A stretch of DNA of 64,000 nucleotides from Podochytrium sp. JEL0797 (lineage: Eukaryota; Chytridiomycota; Chytridiomycetes; Chytridiales; Chytriomycetaceae). The stretch covers positions 1-64,000 of the forward strand of contig JADGJG010000014.1 in assembly GCA_027596195.1 (NCBI GenBank). Direction: 5' to 3'. The notes under the pieces are model-generated. The model worked only from the letters and a program-made list of their open reading frames with translations, had not been told where the DNA came from and searched no databases. Both the position numbers and the translations under genes were made by a program. The first letter of the stretch is position 1, and every line of letters starts with the position of its first letter. Positions 55,812 through 64,000 of the stretch are shown here, one piece after another.

Positions 55812-57007
55812 ATGGACCCAAAGGAGCTTGCTGATGCCGCCGACATTGACATTCGCCAGATAGCCTCGTCCCGGTTGTTGGATACGATCAAACAGGGTAC
55901 ATTTGTGCTGTTCTTCGGATGTAAGTACCCCCAATGCTCGAATCACTTTACCCTGATTCCCCGTCTCCTCACAGCCACAACATGCCCGTTCACGCAAGCC
56001 TTTACACCCAAGGTATCCTAGTTATTCGCCGGTTTCCTGGACACTAACACCCGCTGGCAGTGGCTCGCCTTCCAGAAAGTGTTTGACAGCCGTGGATTTC
56101 ACTCGATCCCCTCGTTCTCGATCGCGAAAGTACAATGCGGAGGAGATGGCGAAGAACTATGCAAGAAGATGCATGCGAATGGATATCCAACTATCGGAAT
56201 CTTTATCGATGGCGAATGGCGGGGCGAGTTGCCAAGTGGAGCTTTTGAAGACGGCATCACAGCAATGGCGGAGGCGCGGTTCGAAAAGTGGAAGGGAATG
56301 TGAGTATGTCTTCCCACGTGGGAATGCATATTTATTCGGCATTTGGTTCCAGCCCAGCACCGACCCCGTTCGTGATTGAAGTCCGCCCTCAAAACCACCA
56401 CCACGAAGTCGAGGAGTGGGACCCATCAATTCACCACGGCATGACACGCACCGAGTTTAGAGCCTATTCCGACACGCTTGACAAGTCGATTCGCCAACTC
56501 CCAGTTGACACTCTGTTCGAAACAATTCAAAACGGAACGCACATCTTCTTTTTCGGCGCCGTCTATTGCCCATACACGCAAGCATACAATGAACATTGGC
56601 TCGCAATGCAGCAACAATACGATCTCGATCCCGTTGTCTGGAACCAAGTCCAAATCGCAAAAATTCAATGCGCCACGAACCAACCACTCTGTTTCCGCTG
56701 GATGAACGGCGAGGAGGGATTCCCAACGATTGTTCTGTATCACGAGGGGTCATTTGTTGAAGAACTCAATGACCGGGACCATGTGTGGGAATTCATCCAG
56801 GATCGAGCAAAGGAACTGCGAGAAAGAGGAAGATTGCTACTTCCTGGGGAGCATTCGAAGGAATTGCTGACTCACGCTGAGGATGGTGGGACTGGTGGAA
56901 TGACGCCAACGGTCGTAGCGCTCGAGTTTCTTCTTTGCACCGTGATTGTCGTTTTGTTTGTGATGAGGAGGAAGGGCTTCCAAAAGAGCTACAAGCCGAT
57001 TAAATAA
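55812..57007 (+). CDS. Membrane protein with two thioredoxin-like domains (CPFT, CPYT)
   Basis: Four exons (55812-55920, 55975-56012, 56061-56299, 56353-57007), about 346 residues. Domain 1 is TFVLFFGSTTCPFTQAF, then FSIAKVQCGGDGEELCKKMH and GYPTIGIFIDGEW. Domain 2 is THIFFFGAVYCPYTQAYNEH, then VQIAKIQCATNQPLCFRWMN and GFPTIVLYHEGSF. Both keep the thioredoxin cis-Pro (YPT/FPT) but replace CxxC with CP[FY]T. A C-terminal helix (LEFLLCTVIVVLFVM) with a basic tail indicates a single-pass membrane protein. No signal peptide is seen, so a 5' exon may be missing. The fold resembles PDI/TMX proteins. With one active-site Cys it cannot form the usual disulfide, so a chaperone or glutathione-linked role is possible. 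Confidence 0.7.
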
Positions 57008-57131
57008 GAAAATATTATAGTTGCGAGAATGTTGGGGAGGACTTGCACTGACAAGCACAGAATTTCGCGCAACCCGCGTTTCAGCTGCATTTCAGCTTAT
57101 TCATTATTTTTTCACTGCACTTAGTTTATTT

Positions 57132-58193
57132 CTATTCAAATTGAAGGGCGTGGATACGCACAGTTTCTCGAATGGGCCGATACCGCTCGGGTCGTTTTCG
57201 GAACGAAAAAAGAATGCACAGAAGGAAGACCACAGCCGACGTGATGAGCAGAGTGAGAGGCAAGATTGAGGAAATCTCCGATTGCACGGAAGGTGGGGTG
57301 TGATGAACGAGGTGGATGCTCGTATTTCGAATGTTCGCATTTGAATCGGTGAAAATCCTCGCCGCGTCTTGGATGGCAGGAATTCGCGTCGATTGTAGAA
57401 GAGTGACAGAAGTGGATGAAATAAGAGTACTCGGCGTCGGCGATGATGTGGAGAGCGGGAGCTTTGAGGTTGCCGCCAGCGCACTCGAGATGTACACGCT
57501 CGAAGGAGACCCACCACCAACATCACTGGCACTGACCGATTTCAACCGCAATGCCTCCTTCTGAATCACACCCAGAACCTTGTCATTCTCGTCCATAACC
57601 TCTTCGACAAAAGCTCCGTCGATAAACTTGTTGATCGTCGGATATCCATCAACATTTCCGAACCGCTTCTGGCTGCAAAAGAACTCAAAGTCGCCGCATT
57701 GAATCTTGGCAATCCCAAAGTTGGTAATTTCGTCCCATCTTTCGCGGTGGAATGTTTTCTGGATTTCGAGCCCTGTTTTCTCGGTGCGACATGAGAGCAG
57801 CGAACAATGATCGAAAGGTAACGCGTGTAGCTCACATATCGGGTTGAACTCGGCGGTAAAGGGGCAGTAATACGCTCCAAAGAAGAGAAAGTGAGTGCCG
57901 TTTCGCAGAAAGGCAGCAACGGCTTCTTGGGGAAGGTATCTGCCACACGCGAGAGAGTTGGAAGAGCCAGTCAATAAATAAAGCCATGATCCATCTTCGG
58001 GGGAGGTGTCTGGGGGAGCTTGGGTTGGGCTTCCAGTTCCTTTTGATAGCACAGCTAATCCGCACGCCGAACCCGCAAGAGGCTTCTCCGAGAGAGGATG
58101 AATCAACGGCGAGGGAACTCACTCGATCTCCTTGTCTGCCGCCTTGGATTTAGCGAAGAGCTCGTCGACAGCACTTTGGTCCGCCGATGCCAT
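57132..58193 (-). CDS. Single-domain thioredoxin-like membrane protein (CPFT)
   Basis: Three exons (58193-58123, 57939-57836, 57772-57132) give about 272 residues. The start is MASADQSAVDELFAKSKAAD. The domain reads THFLFFGAYYCPFTAEFNPI, then FGIAKIQCGDFEFFCSQKRF and GYPTINKFIDGAFVEEVMDE. A Ser/Thr-rich linker (about 95 residues) precedes a membrane helix (ILPLTLLITSAVVFLLCILF) and basic tail. It converges on the two-domain paralogue at 55812-57007; the stop codons are about 125 bp apart. It shares with that gene the CP[FY]T motif, the conserved second cysteine in KIQC, and the C-terminal anchor. Confidence 0.75.
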
Positions 58194-58504
58194 TTTTGGA
58201 ATCGAAAATCAAAGATGATTAATAGCGAGAAAAAGAGGGGGTTCTCATCGCAGCAGAAGAGAATCGCTGCAACATCTCGGAATAAAGGTGTGGAGCGAAT
58301 GCCATTCAACTGATTCGTCTTTATTATTTACGATGATCATTGGAGGGAAAACAGCCGGAAAGTTCAAAGTAAAAAAAAGGGTAAAATGGGTAGCAGCGAC
58401 CAGCGCCAGTCATTCTTGTTATAAGCGTATAAAAGAAATTAAAAAATGGTCGTTAATGCTACACAATAAATTTGAAACTTTGAATGCAGAGAACGCGTTG
58501 AATT

Positions 58505-60598
58505 TCAAACCAACAGCGAAACCATGACCACAAACAAGAGCGCAATATTCTCGGACTTGATTCCTCCCGACTTTTTCGAAGTCGCTTTCGGAGAGGACGA
58601 GGTTGTTTTGGCACCGTACTTGGTTGGCGACAGTTTGTAGCCTGAAGGGACCGGAATTGAGTTTGTGACTGTCATCGAGGGTTGAACTGGTCCCGATGAA
58701 TTATCAGGCTGAGATGGATTCGCAGGCATCTCCATCGAACCAGTCATGGGTGGATGCGGGTTTCCTGGCACAAAAGTCTGCGACGGAATCGAAGGGGGCT
58801 GATTTGATGCAGGCATGGTTGGAAGGGGGCCGCTGGGTGGAAACAAATCAGTCGGGGATGGAATTTCAGGAGGGCCATTAGAACTGGCCGTTGGCACACG
58901 AGCGATTGGCTTTGACGGCGTTGGAGAATGATGTGGCGAATTGGAATTTGGGGATTTCGGAAGAGGTGGCGGATTGGTGTTGGATGGAAGAGGAATTCGT
59001 GAATTTGATGAAGCTGGGGGAACAATTGGTGGGGATGCAGATGTGTGCATTGGGGCGATTGGGGGTGATGAACGAGGAGTTGGTATAGTCTCTGAGGATT
59101 GAGAAATTGGTGCTGGAGTGATCGGACAATTCGGACTGTTGCCATTTGTGCAAATCGGAATCGGGATTACTGGTGACGGGAGGGGAACGATCGAAGCTGA
59201 TGAAACTATTGTTGGAGCTGTTGTAAATGGCACCGGAGGTACAGTCGCGGAGGACATGGATATATGGGTGTGGGTTACGACAGGAGGTCCCGTGGATGCT
59301 GCCGTTGACGCGTTCGGTACCTTCGGGATGGACGGGGGTTCAGGGGAAGGAGCGGGAATATTCGGGTTGTTTGTAATATGAGCTACATGTGTATGCATGC
59401 TAACATGTGGGGAAATGGCAGGAGGTCCACCGGATGGAGCCGTTGGCGCGTTCGGTGCAGTTGCTAGTTTTTTCGTACGCACAAGTGGAATCGGAAATTT
59501 TGTTTTGGGAGATGGAGGGATTATTGTAGATCCAGGTGGTGCGGGTGGAACATCAGGTGAAGTTATAATTGAAGGCCGTGTTGGTGAACCCGCTTCGGTT
59601 GTTACGGGTGAGATTGGCTGCGTAACTGTTGATGACGGTGTACTTGAAGGATTTGTACCAGGTGTCGACAAAATTATTGGTTGGGTTGATGAGGCGAAGG
59701 AGGGGACAATTGGAGGTTCAATAATCCGAGAGCCGAGTGGCGTTGTTGCGACTGGAATCGGACACACTTTTGGCGGCGTCGTCAGTGGTTCCGGTGAAGA
59801 AGCCGGAAAACCGGCAGGAACCGTAGAGGATGTGATTGGAAGCGGCAATGGTGTTGGCGAAGGAGGGGCCAGTGTGGTCGGAGATAACCCAGGAGCCATC
59901 GGGACAATTGGAAGCAGAGGTGACACTCGGTCGGGTGCAGTAGGAATGGGTAGCTCTGGGGAATCCGGAGAAAGCGACTCCTTGCATGTCGTAGTAGGAG
60001 AAGGAGCAGCTGGGCTTGAAGGACATGCGGGCCCATCGCAGGAAGGGCAAGAGTATCCCGACACACACGCGGGACAACACAGCTGCTGAAGGGGACAAAG
60101 TATCAGAATCACGTTATTTAATTAGTTTCTGTTTAAAATCCAAGAAATCAATACCTTGGATGCTCCACACCTTGAATCGTTTTCGTAACACAGCCCACCA
60201 GTCGCCTGATTTCCGAGATACGTGATTTCCAGAATTTCGATATTTGGACCTCCATAGGCGCCCGGGCTGATGGTAACAGTTCCAATGGTGTTTCCAGTCA
60301 CCGGGCACGGGCAGCTGATAATAAACTCGCCGAATTCCGCAACCGAATCCGGTGTGAACGCCAGCGTTTCACCATTATGCGCACAACTCACAGTTAAATA
60401 TGTGACTGCAAACTCGGGTTGGTAGCCAAACGCCCCATATTCTGAAACGGTCACTTGAATCTGCATTTCGGCGGAGTCAAGAGCCCAGAACATGCCAGGC
60501 GAGATGAGCCGGAATGCACCACCTTCGAACGGTTGGGTCGTAGCATCACAACGTATCTGGCAATAAGTCTGGGTTGGGCTGCATCCATGAGTCGCCAT
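58505..60598 (-). CDS. Cys-rich, Pro/Ser-rich mucin-like surface protein 1
   Basis: Two exons (60598-about 60158 and about 60091-58505), about 676 residues. The N-terminal domain (GMFWALDSAEMQIQVTVSEY, GPNIEILEITYLGNQATGGL) is a predicted beta-sandwich shared with the next gene. A cysteine block follows (QLCCPACVSGYSCPSCDGPA), then about 480 residues of Pro/Ser/Thr-rich sequence that should be heavily O-glycosylated. The end is a basic segment plus a hydrophobic tail (NIALLFVVMVSLLV), suited to a GPI anchor or tail anchor. There is no N-terminal signal peptide at the only good ATG, which is odd for such a protein; an unseen upstream exon is possible. Probable cell-wall or surface protein. Confidence 0.65.
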
Positions 60599-61233
60599 TT
60601 TGAAAACGAATATATAACGTGTAATTCATGCGTTTCCACCCATTTGGATTATCATGATAGAACGAATGCAGTCCAAAATGTGTTGATTCATTTAACTGCT
60701 TGGCGGGTGATTGCCGGACAGTAATGGGAATTTTTCTTTTATGAATTATTCGCGCCGTTTCATCGAATATGAACAAATTCCCCCCTCCCCGGGAGCCTCT
60801 GCTATGCCGAGCGTACAAGTCCCTGTTTTGTTTCTGTTGTAGTTTTTTGAATCATCGTCTGCGAATTCGATTTGTTCGACTTTTGTCTGACTTTTGTCCG
60901 AGATTATTCATCGATAAACAGATTGAGTCCAGGGATGCCCAAAGAGCACCGCAAAAGAAAGTACCGCATTTATTGTGTGATGAATTGCCCTAGCGCTTCC
61001 TTTATGGGAAGCGCCATTTCATCACACCTTGACAAGGTCCCGCGACCGAGTTGCCGGGTGTGAGTGTGCGGGCAGACGTTCTTCGGTCGCACCTGAGAAA
61101 TTGCAATCCCTTACAGTCGGAGCAAAGTCCTATTATAGCATATATTTCAATCTTCAAAATCAACAGAAGAGCGAATAAAAAAAATAATGCATTCAAAAAA
61201 TAATCGTTAAAATGGATGAGAAGAATTAAAAGA
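60599..61233. other. Intergenic region with a hairpin
   Basis: No gene seen. It contains the imperfect palindrome at 60975-61026 described separately. Confidence 0.4.
60975..61026. repeat. Imperfect inverted repeat (hairpin)
   Basis: The arms TGTGATGAA and GCGCTTCC on the left pair with GGAAGCGC and TTCATCACA on the right, with small unpaired bulges and a TTTAT-type loop. The whole is about 52 bp. Confidence 0.75.
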
Positions 61234-62922
61234 TCACAACACCAACAGCGCACTTAACCCCACCAAAATGACGGAAACCGCAGCTTGCAAAATCGAACCT
61301 CTCGCACTACTGCCATAAACAGATTCCTGGGGATGCACTGGAGGAGGCGGCACTTTCGGATTGGCTGTGATGGAAGGAGTCATGGAAGCCGCGCAATAAG
61401 GAGGAGTCGCATCGGTGCTGCTTTTTGGCTTGGGTAATGAATATTGTGGTGTAGAGTAAACAGGAGTGCCAGGAGCCGCATAACTAGGGGTTTTCGCTGG
61501 TGTATAAAGCGGAGCCTTGGTCGGGGAATAGACTGGACTGCGATGATGCGTGGAATATGGATGTGGTGGTGAATATGGCTTGGGAGACGCGTAGGTTGGA
61601 TGCACGGAATGAAGAGGCGTATAAACGGCCGTTGGATACACAGGGGTGGTGGCGGGTGTAGAGTAAACCGACGGTTGGGGAGTTGAAGAAGTGTATATTG
61701 CTGTTGGATACACCCGGCTGGTGGCGGGTGTGGAGTAAATCGACGGTTCCGGAGATGGGGAAGAGTAAATTGGCGGATACACAGGGGTGGTGGCGGGTGT
61801 AGAGTAAACCGACGGTTGGGGAGTTGAAGAAGTGTAAATTGCTGTTGGATACACCGGGCTGGTGGCGGGTGTGGAGTAAATCGACGGTTCCGGAGATGGG
61901 GAAGAGTAAATTGGCGGATACACAGGGGTGGTGGCGGGTGTGGAGTAAACCGACGGTTCGGGAGTTGAAGAAGTGTAAATCGCTGTTGGATACACAGGGG
62001 CGGACGCGGGCGTGGTAGTCATGTAAATCGGCGATTGAAGTGTGGACGTGGTATAGACCGGTGGGGGTGCATATGTCATTTGGGACGGAGCATAGGGGGC
62101 AGGTGATGGAGGAGGAATCGGAAGAGAATTTGAATCGTAAGGATATGTGTTTGCAGGAGGATATGGGATATACGCAGTCGTGTCCAGTGGAGGTGGAGAA
62201 TAAGTGACAGGTGGGATTGGACAGAGCGAACCGGAGCAATTCGGATCACAGGGAGCACCACCATCACACGCTTTGCAACACGGAACAGGAATAACAGGAA
62301 TAACAGGAGCGTACGATGGGACTGGAGGCGGAGGATAAGTGAATACTGGAGGTGGTTGTGGCGTTCTTGGCGGTGGGACGGAGCAAGCTGGACCGTCACA
62401 CGGAGGGCAAGAGTATCCGGCAGAACAGGCAAGGCAGCACGGTTGTTGCTTGTTGTAGATGATTGAAGGTGTTTGCGGGCCAGCCGTACATTTTTGAAAG
62501 CACAACCCTCCAACTGCCTGACTCCCGGCATATGAAAGCGATTCAATTTCGATGCCAGGAACCGAGCCACTTCCTGCAGAAAGCGTCATCCATCCAATGA
62601 CAGCAGAGTTGTCCGCCTGAGATGGTTCTGGGAGGAGGCATTCAAACGTCACGCGCGAGCCGTATGCAGACAGAGAAGCGAGAGTGAATATTTCTCTCTG
62701 TCCCGATGCGCAACGGAATGATACCTCGCTGATTGAGAGGGTATGCTCCTGCAGGAGGGGGTCAAACTGCGATACGACGGCCACTGTAACCTGAAGTTCA
62801 ACCGAATCGATAGCGTAAAATGTTCCTGGACTAGTCAACTGGTAGTTGTAGTTGTCGTATGGCTGGACGATGCCACTGCAGAGGACAGAGCAAGAAGAAG
62901 CGGCCCGTGGACAATACGCCAT
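61234..62922 (-). CDS. Cys-rich, Pro/Tyr-rich mucin-like surface protein 2
   Basis: Single exon of about 562 residues from ATG 62922 (MAYCPRAAS). The N-terminal domain (SPGTFYAIDSVELQVTVAVV, GIEIESLSYAGSQAVGGLCF) and cysteine block (QPCCLACSAGYSCPPCDGPA) are paralogous to those in the previous gene. A second cysteine cluster (CCKACDGGAPCDPNCSGSLC) is added. The rest is Pro/Tyr/Ser/Thr repeats such as PVYPTAIYTSSTP, PSVYSTPATT and PIYSSPSPEPSIYS, ending in a hydrophobic tail (AAVSVILVGLSALLVL) for membrane or GPI anchoring. As in protein 1 there is no signal peptide at the start. A GTG-initiated extension to 62952 is possible. Extensin-like wall protein by composition. Confidence 0.68.
   Translation of the reverse strand: MAYCPRAASSCSVLCSGIVQPYDNYNYQLTSPGTFYAIDSVELQVTVAVVSQFDPLLQEHTLSISEVSFRCASGQREIFTLASLSAYGSRVTFECLLPEPSQADNSAVIGWMTLSAGSGSVPGIEIESLSYAGSQAVGGLCFQKCTAGPQTPSIIYNKQQPCCLACSAGYSCPPCDGPACSVPPPRTPQPPPVFTYPPPPVPSYAPVIPVIPVPCCKACDGGAPCDPNCSGSLCPIPPVTYSPPPLDTTAYIPYPPANTYPYDSNSLPIPPPSPAPYAPSQMTYAPPPVYTTSTLQSPIYMTTTPASAPVYPTAIYTSSTPEPSVYSTPATTPVYPPIYSSPSPEPSIYSTPATSPVYPTAIYTSSTPQPSVYSTPATTPVYPPIYSSPSPEPSIYSTPATSRVYPTAIYTSSTPQPSVYSTPATTPVYPTAVYTPLHSVHPTYASPKPYSPPHPYSTHHRSPVYSPTKAPLYTPAKTPSYAAPGTPVYSTPQYSLPKPKSSTDATPPYCAASMTPSITANPKVPPPPVHPQESVYGSSARGSILQAAVSVILVGLSALLVL
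61640..62030 (-). repeat. Pro/Tyr coding repeat of about 60-120 bp
   Basis: Tandem blocks encoding YTSSTPQPSVYSTPATTPVY and YSSPSPEPSIYSTPATS alternate three times with near-identical DNA. Confidence 0.85.
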
Positions 62923-62989
62923 GTGAGTTTTTAGGAAAGAAAGTGAAATCACGAATTCTTGAATAATCTCGAATATTGGGTCAAATGAT

Positions 62990-63002
62990 TGGGGGGGGGG
63001 GG
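62990..63002. repeat. G homopolymer run
   Basis: An uninterrupted run of about 11-12 G (62991-63002) in the leader upstream of surface protein 2; the length is prone to sequencing error. Confidence 0.8.
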
Positions 63003-63254
63003 TTAATGAAAGAAAATTTGGTGTTGTTCATTGCACACTTTTTTAAAAAATGAATGAGATTTTTCCGAAACACGCACAGATGGAATGAAATTTTAAAGGG
63101 TCAGATTGCGTTGCTCTTGCGACTCATTCATTTGCCACGAAGTGATGGTGAAAGCGGTCTTTAGTTATGAAGAGGGACTTGGAAAGTGACGAGAGGCCAA
63201 CGCGTGAACCACGAGCGGCGCACCTTCCCTTCCGTCGATTTTTCCACTCCAAAA

Positions 63255-64000
63255 ATGGAAGCCGATCACCCAACTGAAGACAGCCCTGCCCACCACCACA
63301 ACGGAGACGAGGAAGAGTGGGATGCCGAGAAGCATGGCGGAATGAGCCGCGAGGCCTTGCGGGAGTATGCGGACAAGTTGGACCTGGAGATTCGGTACGG
63401 TTGGCTGCCATCTCCTTGCAAGTGTGGACTGATCACGGCCGCTGATTCACAGCCAGATGCCTCTCGATAACGTGTACGATTCAATCCAAAGCGGAACCCA
63501 TGTTCTCTTCTACGGAGCCGTGTTCTGCCCGTTCACGCAGGTTTGGGCTGGTCTGATCGGCAAATCCTGCATATTAACTAACCCTTTGATTCAAAAGCAA
63601 TTCACTGCCATCTGGCTCAATATGCAATACGCTCTCGATTTCTACCATTTGAACGAAACTGAAACATTCACGGTGGCAAAAGTCCAGTGCGCCGACAACC
63701 AACCACTTTGTTTTCACATGATGCGCGACGATGGATTCCCGACGATTGTATTGTACCATCAAGGCCGTTACATTTCCGAATTCAAAGATCGGGACAACGT
63801 GTTGGATTTCGTGCAACAACAAGTTGCCATTGTGAAAGACGGAAAACAGTTGGAATCATGGGGGCATGTGATGGGATCAGAAGAAAGTCTCGTCACGTTA
63901 CCTGAGCAGCATTCGATGGATGCCATCAGCCACAACCAGTTGGAAGCAGAATCGATTGGCGGGGCCGTCGGAATTACTGAAACCGTCGTTCCTGTTGAAC
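63255..64000 (+). CDS. Thioredoxin-like membrane protein (CPFT), truncated by window end
   Basis: Three exons are visible (63255-63394, 63453-63540, 63598 onward) and the frame is still open at 64000. It starts MEADHPTEDSPAHHHNGDEE, then THVLFYGAVFCPFTQQFTAI, FTVAKVQCADNQPLCFHMMR and GFPTIVLYHQGRYISEFKDR. It is closest to the second domain of the gene at 55812-57007: same WDxxxHGGM-type entry, CP[FY]T motif and NQPLCF word. A transmembrane tail is expected beyond the window. This third family member shows local expansion of the group. Confidence 0.75.

Noticed and set aside
59397..60089. Gly/Val-rich plus-strand open frame opposite surface protein 1
   Set aside because: It mirrors the Pro/Thr/Ser-rich coding strand; the minus-strand reading has a paralogue next door and a spliced N-terminal domain.

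Overview
The window looks like nuclear DNA of a fungus, most likely a zoosporic (chytrid-type) one. It is gene-dense. Genes are split by short introns of about 45-65 bp that follow GT-AG rules, with one clear GC-AG case. The genetic code is standard. The contents fit a fungus: P-type plasma-membrane proton pump genes, an OCH1-like GT32 glycosyltransferase, a proteinase-B-inhibitor-like I9 protein and hybrid histidine kinases. A sperm-tail PG-rich (SHIPPO) protein, a STYX-type phosphatase-like protein and a villin/gelsolin-like protein suggest a lineage that kept flagella. Placement below that level is inference. I recognised no rRNA, tRNA, CRISPR array or transposon.

Layout. 0.4-16.8 kb: mitochondrial P-loop ATPase, PPR-like gene, LysM protein, STYX-like protein, two tandem C2H2 zinc-finger genes, SHIPPO protein, I9 inhibitor, Golgi SNARE GOSR1/GOS1, bestrophin-like channel and a frame-broken F-box/LRR gene. 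A scrambled relic of the GOSR1/bestrophin/LRR neighbourhood lies at 4.66-5.1 kb. 16.9-25.4 kb: an array of secreted, probably GPI-anchored proteins that share a C-terminal domain, carry interchangeable low-complexity repeat cores and sometimes a LysM-like N-terminus. 25.5-30.2 kb: a degenerate aspartokinase-like gene, a small unknown gene and mitochondrial sulfite oxidase. 30.4-35.9 kb: one gene encoding two complete hybrid histidine kinase modules in series.

36.2-55.6 kb holds three PMA-type H+-ATPase copies: A and B in tandem on the minus strand and C on the plus strand. Between B and C lie the villin-like gene, an Ala/Lys-rich secreted protein and a protein with two GT32 domains. All three ATPase copies carry many micro-duplications and small deletions that break the frame, and parts of them are suspiciously identical. 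I think this is at least partly an assembly or consensus problem, but it needs checking. 55.8-64.0 kb: three genes for thioredoxin-fold membrane proteins with a single-cysteine CP[FY]T motif, interleaved with two Cys/Pro-rich, mucin-like surface proteins. The last thioredoxin-like gene runs off the end.

Taken together, much of the window encodes the cell surface and its upkeep: secreted LysM-like and Pro-rich proteins, mannosyltransferase-like enzymes, ER-type thioredoxin folds, proton pumps and a large sensor kinase. Exon borders were deduced by reading splice signals and frames by eye, so individual junctions may be off by a few bases.
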